A stretch of DNA of 64,000 bases from Bryobacterales bacterium (GCA_016713735.1 JADJOP010000004.1:372001-436000); one strand, 5' to 3'. Counted from the stretch's first letter, positions 43,907 through 51,915 are shown. Translations and numbers: made by a program. Notes: generated from the letters alone by a model not told the origin.

Positions 43907-43956
43907 GACGAAATATCGACAGCATGGGATGATATATCGTAAATGGCGAAATATCA
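43907..43956. repeat. Three copies of a GRYGAWATATCR motif (putative activator sites)
   Basis: GACGAAATATCG (43907-43918), GATGATATATCG (43928-43939) and GGCGAAATATCA (43945-43956), centred on a CGAWATWTCG-like palindrome. They are 63-128 bases behind the dps -24 element, as expected for upstream activator sites of a bacterial enhancer-binding protein, and run up to its own start codon. Confidence 0.55.
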
Positions 43957-45449
43957 TGTCGGCTCTGGATAGCATTCTCGATTCCGCCCTCCAGATCGTC
44001 CCGGCGGATCTCGCGGCCCTCCTCTCCCTGGCGGGCGACGGGCAGCTTCATGTGATGGCCTCGACTGGTCCGCTCGCCACTCCCCTGCTGACGAAACTGC
44101 GGATCGATCTTGCCCATCGGCCGGCACTGCGCTCGGCTTTGGAGAGGAGTGTACCGACGATCCTCCACAGCGAGCCGGGCGAAGAGATCGACGAGCCCGA
44201 CACCTACCAAGGAGCGGTCACGTTGCCCGGTGATCACTCCTGCCTGGTGGCGCCGCTCCGGTTTGACGGGAAACTGGAAGGGCTGCTCACGCTGGATGTC
44301 TCCGTGTGCCGGGCCTTTCAGCCGGCACAGGTGACGGCAATCGGGACGCTCGCCGACCTCGCCGCGCGGTTGATCCACGAAGAGCGGCGCGCCGGGGAAC
44401 TCTCCTGGGAACTGGATCGTCTGGCCAGCGTTCGTGCCGGACTGCGGGAGGACGGTGAAGCAGGCGCGGTCTTGGCCGGAACTTCGCGCGCCTGGTTGGA
44501 CGTGGTGGAACGGGCCCGCCTGGCCGCGCCGACCCATGTCACTGTGGTCATCACCGGGGAAACCGGAACGGGCAAGGAACAGGTGGCGCGTGCCCTCCAC
44601 CAATGGTCGCTGCGGGCCGCCGGACCATTTGTAGCACTCAACTGCTCGGCCGTGGTGCCGGAGTTGGCCAGCAGCGAACTGTTCGGCCACGAGCGAGGCG
44701 CCTTCACGGGAGCCGACAGGCGGCGCGAGGGCCGGTTCGCCCTTGCTGAGAAAGGTACTCTCTTTCTCGACGAGGTGGCCGACCTGCCCGCCGCAGTGCA
44801 GGCGCAGTTGTTGCGCGTGATTCAGGAGCGTGTGTACGAGCGGGTGGGCGGCGCCGGAACGCTGCTGCGCGCCGATGTCCGGCTCATCGCGGCGACACAC
44901 AAAAATCTGCTCGGCGAAGTGGCATCCGGCCGCTTTCGCGAAGACCTGTACTTCCGGCTGAATAGCTTTCCAATTGAGGTGCCTCCGCTGCGCGAACGCG
45001 CAGGTGATATCCCCGTCCTGGCCGCGCACCTGCTGCGGCGGATCGCCAGGGAACTCGATCTCCCTCATCTCACCATCGGCCCGGCAGCCATCCGCGCTTT
45101 GGAGCGACGATCGTGGCCGGGCAATGTTCGCGAATTGCGCAACGCCCTGGAGCGGGCTGCGATTCTCTCACAAGGTCAGACGATACAACCGAAGCATCTG
45201 GATTCCGACGGTCCGGCGGTCAGGCACAGCCCGTCGCGGCAGGCAGTCCATTCGCCTGATGATCCGCGCATTCCGGCCGCGTTGAACCGTCTCGACAAGG
45301 CGATCGCCACCGAGGTGCTCACCGCGCTGGATGAATCGGGGGGAAAGGTCGCTGGCGCCGGGGGGGCGGCTGTCCGGCTCGGTTTGCCGTCGACAACGCT
45401 GCACAGTTTGATGAAACGGCTTGGCTTGCGGCGCACCGCCAGGCTGTGA
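43956..45449 (+). CDS. NorR-like sigma-54-dependent activator (GAF-AAA-Fis HTH)
   Basis: A 497-residue enhancer-binding protein. The N-terminal GAF domain (~5-150) resembles NorR in length and in the DEPDTYQGAV segment, but NO-sensing residues cannot be confirmed. The AAA+ domain (~190-415) has Walker A GETGTGKE (~200), the sigma-54-contact loop GAFTGA (~248), Walker B TLFLDEVADL and the second region LYFRLNSFPIEVPPLRER. The C-terminal Fis-type helix-turn-helix (~460-497) ends with LGLPSTTLHSLMKRLGL. ATG 43956 lies at the end of a triple repeat; 43929 is in frame but inside the repeat. It probably activates the divergent dps gene and perhaps the frameshifted heme gene that follows. Confidence 0.87.
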   Translation: MSALDSILDSALQIVPADLAALLSLAGDGQLHVMASTGPLATPLLTKLRIDLAHRPALRSALERSVPTILHSEPGEEIDEPDTYQGAVTLPGDHSCLVAPLRFDGKLEGLLTLDVSVCRAFQPAQVTAIGTLADLAARLIHEERRAGELSWELDRLASVRAGLREDGEAGAVLAGTSRAWLDVVERARLAAPTHVTVVITGETGTGKEQVARALHQWSLRAAGPFVALNCSAVVPELASSELFGHERGAFTGADRRREGRFALAEKGTLFLDEVADLPAAVQAQLLRVIQERVYERVGGAGTLLRADVRLIAATHKNLLGEVASGRFREDLYFRLNSFPIEVPPLRERAGDIPVLAAHLLRRIARELDLPHLTIGPAAIRALERRSWPGNVRELRNALERAAILSQGQTIQPKHLDSDGPAVRHSPSRQAVHSPDDPRIPAALNRLDKAIATEVLTALDESGGKVAGAGGAAVRLGLPSTTLHSLMKRLGLRRTARL

Positions 45450-45524
45450 GGTCCGCCGCCGGGTGGAGGCGGGGCTGTGACGGGGGCTTGCATCCAGCAA
45501 ACGGGCGAGACAAGGTGGAGAAGC

Positions 45525-45992
45525 ATGCATGGGAAGGGATTGCGACTCCACCTGCGAACATATCTCCTGCCAGCCCTGGCGGCGCTGCTCATTCCCGGGT
45601 GTTTGCCTGGGCAGTCGCGGGATTCCACGAAGGAGGCCGCGCTTGCCGAGGCGCGACAGATTTCCGGGGAACTCACGGACAGGCTGCGCGGCCTGTTGGG
45701 CCGCGAGATGGCGCAAGGCGGATTCGCGGGGGCGGTGCGTGTCTGCTCGGAAGTGGCCCTCAATTCGACCACCGAGTTCAGCCAGAAAAAGGGACGCTAT
45801 GTCCGCCGCGTGAGCCTTCGCAGCCGCAATCCGGAGAACTCCCCGGATGAGTATGAGCGGCGAATACTCGAACGGTTTGCACGGCAACAGCGCGAGGGAA
45901 GCTTGCCGCTGAGTATAGTGAGATCGTCAGCGGCGGTGGGCGGGACACGCTCTTTTACTTCAAGCCCGTGCTCATGGCCCCGGTGTGCCTGA
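45525..45992 (+). pseudogene. Lipoprotein with DUF3365 (Tll0287-like) domain, 5' part, frameshifted
   Basis: A lipoprotein signal (LLPALAALLIPGC, lipobox Cys) is followed by the DUF3365 helices (ISGELTDRLRGLLGREMAQGG and RVCSEVALN). The frame runs to 45992 but from ~45905 it loses similarity, while the adjacent frame gives AEYSEIVSGGGRDTLFYFKP and the CLSCHG heme site to a stop at 46144. There is thus a one-base shift near 45905. DUF3365 proteins bind heme c through CxxCH. As written, the product ends before the heme motif. Confidence 0.78.
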
Positions 45993-46144
45993 GTTGTCAT
46001 GGGCCGGCCGGATCGATTCCCCCGGAGGTCAAGAAGATCCTCACGGAACGCTACCCTCACGACACGGCAACCGGCTATGCCAGCGGAGAGGTTCGCGGCG
46101 CGATTGCCGTCAAGGTTCCGTTGCAGCGTGAAACGTCGCGCTAG
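45905..46144 (+). pseudogene. DUF3365 heme-binding C-terminal part in shifted frame
   Basis: This frame holds YFKPVLMAPVCLSCHGPAG, a c-type heme attachment site (CxxCH), then ILTERYPHDTATGYASGEVRGAIAVKV, the end of the DUF3365/Tll0287-like domain. It has no start of its own and continues the gene starting at 45525. The protein would be a periplasmic redox or gas sensor-like heme protein if the frame were restored. The position after a NorR-like activator makes a shared role with nitric oxide or oxygen possible but unproven. Confidence 0.72.
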
Positions 46145-46174
46145 GCCGAAGTGCCCGGCGATTCAGGCCCTGGG

Positions 46175-46513
46175 CTAGTGGTCGCAGGTGTTGCGGCCGG
46201 TTGTGAGAGTGCCCGCAAGGTACCGGCTGGCAATGGCCTCGGCCGGCCCCGGCTCAGCGCCCGTCAGGACATCGATCGACACTTCCTCGAACAGCGTCCG
46301 GGCGCGTGAACCCATATTTCCGGCGATCACGTGGGTAACGCCACGCTCCTTCAGCCAGCCAGGCAGAAGTCCGGGCTGATGCTCGGGCGCCTCCACCTCA
46401 GCCGTGCTCCGGATCGAGTCTCCCGATGCATCCACCTCGATCACGGCGAACTTCTCGCAATGGCCAAAGTGTTCGCACAACACTCCGTTCGATACAGGGA
46501 TCGCAATGCGCAT
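46175..46513 (-). CDS. COG1433 (NifX/NifB-like) protein 1
   Basis: A 112-residue dinitrogenase iron-molybdenum cofactor-type protein. It has the start MRIAIPV, the SNGVLCEHFGHCEKFAVIEV block with a His and Cys cluster, and a GVTHVIAGNMGSRARTLF strand-helix. COG1433 proteins bind or carry Fe-S, Mo or Cu clusters; stand-alone forms in non-nitrogen-fixing species are poorly understood, and some form the orange-protein complex. It is nine bases downstream of a second COG1433 gene, so the two are an operon. No nif genes are in the window. The C-terminal TGRNTCDH adds possible metal ligands. Confidence 0.85.
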   Translation of the reverse strand: MRIAIPVSNGVLCEHFGHCEKFAVIEVDASGDSIRSTAEVEAPEHQPGLLPGWLKERGVTHVIAGNMGSRARTLFEEVSIDVLTGAEPGPAEAIASRYLAGTLTTGRNTCDH

Positions 46514-46522
46514 AGTGAATTC

Positions 46523-46879
46523 CTATCCTTCGTTGGACGGTGTGAGTTCAGTCAACTGCCCGCGCTGCCAGAGGGCAACCGCCTCCTCGGCGGGAACGCT
46601 GCCGGCGCGGTACATCTTGAGGCCCGCGGCCGCCAACACGGCGAACGCCCGCTCGCAGACATGGCCGCTGATCAGGGCGTCCGCGCCCAAACCCCGCAGT
46701 TTCCCGGCGGCTTTGACTCCGCCGCCTTGGCCGTGCGCGGCGTGCTCGTTCTGAGCGTTCTCCACGCCAAGCCATGTCTTTGCCTCCGTGTCGTAGAGCA
46801 ACAGGAAGCGTGCTCTGCCCAATCGGGGATCCAGGGCGCTGGTGGGCTGGTTGCCTTGTGCGCTGACGGCGATCTTCAT
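46523..46879 (-). CDS. COG1433 (NifX/NifB-like) protein 2
   Basis: A 118-residue second COG1433 protein. MKIAVSAQGNQPTSALDPRLGRARFLLLYD is the fold's start with the DPRFGRA-like motif, followed by NEHAAHGQGGGVKAAGKLRGLGADALISGHV, where His residues may bind metal. It is upstream of COG1433 protein 1, on the same strand and nine bases apart. ATG 46879 is preceded by GGAAAG. Its promoter region shares an inverted-repeat operator with the divergent MauE-type gene. Confidence 0.85.
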   Translation of the reverse strand: MKIAVSAQGNQPTSALDPRLGRARFLLLYDTEAKTWLGVENAQNEHAAHGQGGGVKAAGKLRGLGADALISGHVCERAFAVLAAAGLKMYRAGSVPAEEAVALWQRGQLTELTPSNEG

Positions 46880-46895
46880 TCTATTGGTCTTTCCG

Positions 46896-46914
46896 GTTAC
46901 ACTATAGGTGTAAC
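46896..46914. promoter_or_regulatory. Operator GTTACAC-TATAG-GTGTAAC between divergent genes
   Basis: Perfect seven-base arms around TATAG in the 85-base gap between the COG1433 pair and the MauE-type gene. A degenerate second copy follows at about 46916-46933 (TAACATCTATAGTACAAC). Leftward, TTGTAC and TATAGT could be -35/-10 with the first repeat over the -10, so a repressor could shut off the COG1433 pair. The regulator is unknown. Confidence 0.55.
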
Positions 46915-46964
46915 TAACATCTATAGTACAACACACCCTAAACTTCACCGTCAATACCAAGACC

Positions 46965-47942
46965 ATGAGCGACGAACCCTTCACCCACTCCTTCCCCCCT
47001 ACCATCCCCGGTCCGCCATCGAGCGCCAGTACTGGCGGCGTGGCCGCGGCGTCAGCCCCGCTCTCACGCTGGCGTGCCGTGGCAGCCGCAACCGCCGGCG
47101 TTGCCTTGAGCTTGCTGTTTCTCGCATCGGGCCTGTGGAAGCTCCTCGACCTCGACGCGGCTTCCGAGCGCATGGTGCAATCACTTGTGCCCGCGCCGAT
47201 CAGCGCTGCGGCGGCCATGGCAGTGGCGGCGTTGGAAGCTCTCGCCGGCATTCTGCTCGTGCTTCCGCGCTCCCGGCGATGGGGTGCTTGGCTCGCGGCT
47301 GTCATGTTGATCGCCTTCATGGTCTACATTGGCGTTTTCTACAACCGGTTGCTCGGTGACGACTGCAACTGCTTTCCCTGGATCAAACGCGTCGTTGGCC
47401 CCGCGTTCTTTGCCGGTGATGCCGCCATGCTGCTTCTCGCCCTGATCGCCGGCATCTGGTCCGGACCATCGGCGGGTCTGCGTCAGGCCGGCGTCGCCCT
47501 CGCCGTGGTCTGCTCGCTTGTGCTGGGCTCTTATGGCGCCGCCTCTTTCCGTCGAGGGCGGACATCGGCTCCGGCGCTGGTCACCGTCGACGGCAAGACG
47601 ATCCGGCTGCGCGAGGGCAGGGTGCTGCTCTACTTCTTCGATCCCGAGTGCACGCACTGCTACGCGGTGGCCGAACAACTGGCCAGGCAGAGTTGGGGCG
47701 CCACGCGAATCGTCGTGGTCCCCACGCGCGAGCCGCAATTCGCCACGAATTTTCTCGAAGTCACGCGGCTCAAGGCGGGCGTCTCACCTGACGTTCAGTT
47801 GCTGCGCGATGCTCTGCCGTTCACTGACCCACCCTATGCCGTGGCGCTCCACGACGGCAACATCGCGGCGCGGTTCCACTCAGGCGAAATGGAACAGAGT
47901 TCGTTCCTCGACAGACTGAGACGGTTGGGGCATGTGCGATGA
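46965..47942 (+). CDS. MauE/DoxX-type membrane protein with C-terminal thioredoxin-like domain
   Basis: A 325-residue protein. After a Pro/Ser-rich start, four to five membrane helices (~40-200) follow the MauE/DoxX pattern (LLFLASGLWKLLDLD, then ALEALAGILLVLPRSRRWG and GVFYNRLLGDDCNCFPWIKR with a Cys-x-Cys). A periplasmic thioredoxin-like domain (~210-325) has FFDPECTHCYAVAEQ, a Cys-x-x-Cys site (~228). MauE-like proteins take part in maturation of periplasmic redox enzymes, so disulfide or electron transfer across the membrane is likely. It diverges from the COG1433 pair and shares their operator region. The redox Cys are the best functional clue. Confidence 0.8.
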   Translation: MSDEPFTHSFPPTIPGPPSSASTGGVAAASAPLSRWRAVAAATAGVALSLLFLASGLWKLLDLDAASERMVQSLVPAPISAAAAMAVAALEALAGILLVLPRSRRWGAWLAAVMLIAFMVYIGVFYNRLLGDDCNCFPWIKRVVGPAFFAGDAAMLLLALIAGIWSGPSAGLRQAGVALAVVCSLVLGSYGAASFRRGRTSAPALVTVDGKTIRLREGRVLLYFFDPECTHCYAVAEQLARQSWGATRIVVVPTREPQFATNFLEVTRLKAGVSPDVQLLRDALPFTDPPYAVALHDGNIAARFHSGEMEQSSFLDRLRRLGHVR

Positions 47943-48011
47943 GATCATCCAACCAAGGCTGCCTGGAAAAACCGCTCTGGAACGCGCGGACTCCACCCCT
48001 GAAAGGACGTC

Positions 48012-48518
48012 ATGAACAGTGAGTTCATCCTGAGGCCCATTGGAGTGATTCACACGCCGTTTCCCAGCGCGGCGGACACTCCCATTCAACCCTCTCGCGC
48101 CGGCGACGCCAGAGGCGAAGTCCTTGTCGACATGGCCTATCGCGAAGGACTGCGGGATCTCGAAGGTTTCGAACGCGTTTGGTTGGTCTACTGGTTTCAT
48201 CAATCGGGGCCGCCCGCGCTGCTGGTGACGCCCTTCCTCGATACGCAGCGGCATGGGGTGTTTGCCACGCGGGCTCCGGCGCGCCCTTCTCCCATTGGGA
48301 TCTCCGCCGTCCGCCTCCTCGCCGTCCGCGGCGGAGTTCTGGACGTCTCCGGCGTGGACATGCTCGATGGAACGCCGCTGCTGGATGTGAAGCCGTATGT
48401 TCCGGAGTTCGACTCCTACCCGGAGGCCCGGGCAGGATGGTTTGACGAGTCCCGGTCGCAGCGTACGCTGGGGGATGCCCGCTTCATAAAGCCCACCCCT
48501 CCGCGAAGCGAGAGTTGA
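48012..48518 (+). CDS. TrmO/TsaA-like tRNA m6t6A methyltransferase-family protein
   Basis: A 168-residue protein of the TrmO (TsaA/YaeB) family: start FILRPIGVIHTPF, the SAM-binding block VFATRAPARPSPIGISAVRLL, then LDVSGVDMLDGTPLLDVKPYVP. E. coli TrmO methylates N6-threonylcarbamoyladenosine-37 in tRNA. This copy is short (E. coli YaeB is ~235 residues), like archaeal and cluster-encoded forms that lie next to COG1433 genes, where the job may differ. It starts ~70 bases after the MauE-type gene and 13 bases before the racemase gene. Confidence 0.83.
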   Translation: MNSEFILRPIGVIHTPFPSAADTPIQPSRAGDARGEVLVDMAYREGLRDLEGFERVWLVYWFHQSGPPALLVTPFLDTQRHGVFATRAPARPSPIGISAVRLLAVRGGVLDVSGVDMLDGTPLLDVKPYVPEFDSYPEARAGWFDESRSQRTLGDARFIKPTPPRSES

Positions 48519-48531
48519 AGAAAGGAGCCGG

Positions 48532-49254
48532 ATGCATCGCAGAATCGGAATTCTCGGCGGCATGAGCCCTGAGTCCACAGCCGTCTACTACGAGCACATC
48601 ACCCGCACATACACCGGGCGCTTTGGCGACTACGGTTATCCGGAGATTCTCATCTACAGCGTCAACTTCCAGAAGTTCGTCGAGTGGCAAAGAGCGGGAC
48701 GATGGCGCGAAGCGGCCCTGGAAATGGCTTCGGCGCTGAACCGCCTGCGCCTGGCCGGCGCGGAGTTCGGGCTGATCGCCACCAACACGATGCACATCGT
48801 CTTCGATGAGGTGCAACAGGCCGTTCCGATGCCCCTGCTCAGCATCGTCGACGCGACCGCGGAAGCAATTCGCGCTGCCGGTGTGCATTCGGTGGGACTG
48901 CTCGGAACAGTGTTCACCATGCGCGAGCGCTTCTTCCGCGACGGGCTGGCTGCCGCCGGCGTTGAGGTCTTGACACCCCAGCCCGATGAACAGGATCAGA
49001 TGAACCAAGTCATTTACGAGCAGTTGTGCCGCGGGCAGATTCTGGACGAATCACGGCGCCTGTTTCTCGGCATCATCGAACGGCTCCAACACAAAGGAGC
49101 ACAAGGCATCGTGCTCGGGTGCACGGAGATTCCGCTGCTTGTGCAGCCGCGGGATTCTCCCCTGCCCGTTTTCAATACCACGCTGCTTCATGCGGAAACA
49201 GCGCTTGCTTACTCGCTCCGTCCTACTGACGCGCCGGCAAAGCTGGGAGAATAG
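48532..49254 (+). CDS. Aspartate/glutamate racemase-family protein (YgeA-like)
   Basis: A 240-residue protein of the Asp/Glu racemase fold. The start RRIGILGGMSPEST is conserved. The first active-site motif is IATNTMH, with Thr where PLP-independent racemases of this fold often have Cys; the second is VLGCTEIPLL with Cys kept. A Thr/Cys pair has been described for E. coli YgeA, an L-Asp/Glu-specific racemase, so this protein probably belongs to that type. It follows TrmO with AAAGGAG before the ATG, and the sigma-54 activator begins nine bases after its stop, so these are an operon. Why an amino-acid racemase is here is unclear. Confidence 0.85.
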   Translation: MHRRIGILGGMSPESTAVYYEHITRTYTGRFGDYGYPEILIYSVNFQKFVEWQRAGRWREAALEMASALNRLRLAGAEFGLIATNTMHIVFDEVQQAVPMPLLSIVDATAEAIRAAGVHSVGLLGTVFTMRERFFRDGLAAAGVEVLTPQPDEQDQMNQVIYEQLCRGQILDESRRLFLGIIERLQHKGAQGIVLGCTEIPLLVQPRDSPLPVFNTTLLHAETALAYSLRPTDAPAKLGE

Positions 49255-49263
49255 AGGCAAGCC

Positions 49264-50700
49264 ATGCCGGACCGCCCACAGGACGAAGGCTCCCGCGACC
49301 CCGCTGCGGATACGGCCCCGGCAGCGCCGCACTCCGTCATTCTCGACTCCCTCACCGAAGGTGTCTTCACCGTCGGTCACGACTGGACGATCACCTGCTT
49401 CAACCGGGCGGCCGAGCGGATCACCGGCATTCCCAAGGAGCGCGCCCTGGATAAGCCGTGCAAGGACATTTTCCGGGCCAACATTTGCGAGTCCGAGTGC
49501 ACGCTCAGGCAGACCATCGAAACCGGTGTGCCCATCATCGGCAAGCGGATCACCATTTTGGATGCCCAGGGAAACCGCAAGCCCGTCAGCATCTCCACGG
49601 CCATCCTGCGCGATGAGTCAGGCCGCGTCGTGGGGGGCGTGGAAACCTTCCGCGACCTGACCGCCATCGAACACCTGCGCAAACAACTGCGGCGCGATTT
49701 CCGATTCGAGGACATCATCAGTTCGAGTCCGCGGATGCACGAGTTGTTCACCCTGCTTCCTGACGTCTCCGACAGCCAGTCGACGGTTCTGATTGAAGGC
49801 GAAACCGGCACCGGAAAGGAACTTGTGGCGCGCGCCATTCACAACCAAAGCCGCCGCTGCCAGAGGCCATTCGTGGCTGTCAACTGCGGCGCGCTTCCCG
49901 ACACTCTTCTTGAGTCGGAGTTGTTTGGCTACAAGGCCGGCGCGTTTACCGACGCTCGAAAGGACAAGCTGGGCCGGTTCGCGCTGGCTGACGGGGGGAC
50001 GCTCTTCCTGGATGAGATCGGCGACGTATCTCCCGCTCTCCAGGTCCGCTTGCTGCGGGTGTTGCAGGAGCGCGTCTATGAGCCTTTGGGTTCCGTGCAT
50101 CCGGTGAAGGCCGATGTGCGCATCATCACCGCCACCAACAAAACCCTCTCGCAACTGGTGTCCAAGGGGCAGTTTCGCGAAGACCTCTACTACCGGATCA
50201 ATGTGGTCCGGCTGGAGATCCCGCCGCTCCGGGAACGGATGGAGGACATCCCACTGTTGGTGGAGCACTTCATTGACAGGCTCAACTCGCTGCAGGGCAG
50301 GGAAGTGGCCGGCATTTCCGACGACGCCCTGGCTTGCCTAATGGCGCACGCCTTTCCAGGGAACATCCGGGAATTGGAGAACATCATCGAGCGGGCTTTC
50401 GTCGTCTGCCATTCCGGTTGGATCCAGCCTGCGCATCTCCCCGTCAACCTCTGCGCGGCGCTCCACCCGGATTCCACCGCCAGCCCGTCCATGAATTCCT
50501 TCGAGCAGGTGGAGGCTTCGTTCCTCCTCTCGGCCCTTCGCCGCAACAAGTGGAGCCGGCTCGAAACGGCGCGCCAGCTTGGCATTCACAAAACCACCCT
50601 GTTCCGCAAGATGAAATCACTGGGCATCCAAGCGCCGGGCGCCAAACCTGCCCGTTCTCAAGCCGTCGACGGCCACGCCAGGCGCACTCGCGCCCGCTGA
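49264..50700 (+). CDS. Cys-PAS sigma-54-dependent activator (GAFTDA variant)
   Basis: A 478-residue enhancer-binding protein. The PAS domain (~20-135) has a Cys cluster: KPCKDIF (~66) and ANICESECTLRQ (~75-82), suitable for an Fe-S cluster or a redox switch. The AAA+ domain (~160-390) has Walker A GETGTGKE (~178), Walker B TLFLDEIGDV and LYYRINVVRLEIPPLRER. The sigma-54 loop is GAFTDA (~226) rather than GAFTGA. A Fis-type HTH is at ~430-465 (NKWSRLETARQLGIHKTTLFRKMKSLG). It is the last gene of the TrmO-racemase operon. Activators of this type regulate ORP-like COG1433 clusters in anaerobes, and sigma-54-like promoters lie before several genes to its right, its likely targets. Confidence 0.88.
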   Translation: MPDRPQDEGSRDPAADTAPAAPHSVILDSLTEGVFTVGHDWTITCFNRAAERITGIPKERALDKPCKDIFRANICESECTLRQTIETGVPIIGKRITILDAQGNRKPVSISTAILRDESGRVVGGVETFRDLTAIEHLRKQLRRDFRFEDIISSSPRMHELFTLLPDVSDSQSTVLIEGETGTGKELVARAIHNQSRRCQRPFVAVNCGALPDTLLESELFGYKAGAFTDARKDKLGRFALADGGTLFLDEIGDVSPALQVRLLRVLQERVYEPLGSVHPVKADVRIITATNKTLSQLVSKGQFREDLYYRINVVRLEIPPLRERMEDIPLLVEHFIDRLNSLQGREVAGISDDALACLMAHAFPGNIRELENIIERAFVVCHSGWIQPAHLPVNLCAALHPDSTASPSMNSFEQVEASFLLSALRRNKWSRLETARQLGIHKTTLFRKMKSLGIQAPGAKPARSQAVDGHARRTRAR

Positions 50701-50781
50701 GCCGGTTCGGCTCACTTGACGTCCCGTGCACGGCATCACCGCGCGCCCGCGCCGTCGAATTAGCGCGCGAAGAGCCCACTG

Positions 50782-51216
50782 CTACGACGGCCGCTGCCTG
50801 GGTGCGCCGGCCGATCCCGTATTCTGCCTCGCTCCGGGGCCCTCTCCACCGTGCGGCATGCGCGGCCAGTGAGGGTGCTCCCGCACAGCCTTCCAGTCGG
50901 CTTCGAAGCTCTTGCGCACGCCGTCAGGAAGTTCCGCAATTGCGGCTTCCAACTCCTTTGCCGCGTAGGGCGAACAGTAGCCTGTGGCCAGCTTCATCGA
51001 GACCACAGTCAGCTTCCTTGCCAGCTCCCGAGGGAGTTTCGCTTCGAGCCGGTCGATCAATCGCAGCAGTTCCCTCCGTTCCGGTGATCGCGGACTCGAT
51101 CCCTCTTCCTGCATACTCACCCGTGCCCCCCCGCCCTCGACCCGGTCCAGCAACGGCGCGCCCCATCCCACTACCGCAAGCAGGACTCCCAGGCTTGAAT
51201 AGTGAACGGCGCGCAT
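50782..51216 (-). CDS. Hypothetical small exported or anchored protein
   Basis: A 144-residue protein I do not recognise. The N-terminus (MRAVHYSSLGVLLAVVGWGAPLL) could be a signal or anchor helix. The middle is helical and charged (RRELLRLIDRLEAKLPRELARKL), with TGYCSPYAAKELEAAIAELP carrying one Cys, and the C-terminus is Gly/Pro-rich and probably disordered. Codon use on this strand looks coding. ATG 51216 starts the hydrophobic segment; a 31-codon upstream extension is open but weak. It converges on the sigma-54 activator and diverges from a receiver-like gene. Confidence 0.5.
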   Translation of the reverse strand: MRAVHYSSLGVLLAVVGWGAPLLDRVEGGGARVSMQEEGSSPRSPERRELLRLIDRLEAKLPRELARKLTVVSMKLATGYCSPYAAKELEAAIAELPDGVRKSFEADWKAVREHPHWPRMPHGGEGPGARQNTGSAGAPRQRPS

Positions 51217-51392
51217 GCCATTCTCAGTGCAAGCGGCAAGCCATCTTCCCCAAACAGCCTCGGCGATGAGGGCCGGCAAGCAAAATCGCCACTGGCTCCT
51301 TACCGCCAAGTCGCGCTTCTGCTACCTGGCGGTGGTCATCACCGATCCCCTCCCGTTGCGAAACGTCGCTTCGCTTCCGCGTTTCGTCAGCA

Positions 51393-51408
51393 TGGACCTC
51401 AAACTGCA
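51393..51408 (+). promoter_or_regulatory. Weak sigma-54 promoter candidate for the receiver-like gene
   Basis: TGGACCTCAAACTGCA keeps GG-N10-GC and TGC but differs from TGGCAC-N5-TTGCW at C4, A5 and the first T of TTGC. It lies 22 bases before the ATG at 51430. Weaker than the sites at 43829 and 52388. Confidence 0.3.
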
Positions 51409-51429
51409 CTCATCCCCCCGCTGTGCGCT

Positions 51430-51915
51430 ATGAAACATGATGCTGGCCGGTCAAACATGAGTGGATCGCATGCGGGGGCGAGGAGCAAACTGGTGGTGCT
51501 CGTCATCTCTCCCTACGTTGAAGAGCGTGCGTTTCTGTTTCGGGCTCTGCGAGGATTGGATTGCGTCTTTCACAGCGCCCAAACCCTGGTCGAGTCGCTG
51601 CACCTGCTTTCCAGCCGCCACCTCGCCGCCGTACTGTGCTCGGAAACCCTATTGGACGGCGATTGGAAATGCATCCTGTCCAACCTCACCAAATCCTCGT
51701 CGAGGGCGAAGCTGTTCGTCACCTCCCGCCGCGCCGATGACACACTGTGGGCCGACGTGCTCAACCGTGGAGGGTATGATGTCCTCGCCAGGCCGTTCGA
51801 CGCGGCCGAGGTGTGCCGGGTCATCGAGTCCGCCTGCGAGGAGAGCGAGGCATGGGGAGCGGAATCCAGCTACGACGGCCGCCTCAACTCTGCAAGCCTG
51901 GAATCACCGCCATAA
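51430..51915 (+). CDS. Degenerate receiver-domain protein (no phosphoacceptor Asp)
   Basis: A 161-residue protein with the pattern of a receiver: strand VVLVISPYVEERAFLFRAL, helix VESLHLLSSRHLAAVLCSETLLDGDW at the usual strand-3 site, then KLFVTSRRAD and GGYDVLARPFDAAEV, where Lys/Arg-Pro-Phe matches the K-P-F end of receivers. The phosphoacceptor Asp is Ser or Glu here (VLCSETLLDG), so it is likely phosphorylation-independent. Start 51430 is preceded by GTGCGCT with no clear ribosome-binding site; ATG 51457 is possible. A second, frame-broken protein of the same layout is at 55.3-55.7 kb. It probably interacts with the sigma-54 system, but this is a guess. Confidence 0.6.
   Translation: MKHDAGRSNMSGSHAGARSKLVVLVISPYVEERAFLFRALRGLDCVFHSAQTLVESLHLLSSRHLAAVLCSETLLDGDWKCILSNLTKSSSRAKLFVTSRRADDTLWADVLNRGGYDVLARPFDAAEVCRVIESACEESEAWGAESSYDGRLNSASLESPP

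Noticed and set aside
43929..43955. Earlier in-frame ATG for the NorR-like activator
   Set aside because: It lies inside the second copy of the triple repeat and adds residues unlike the family; still possible.
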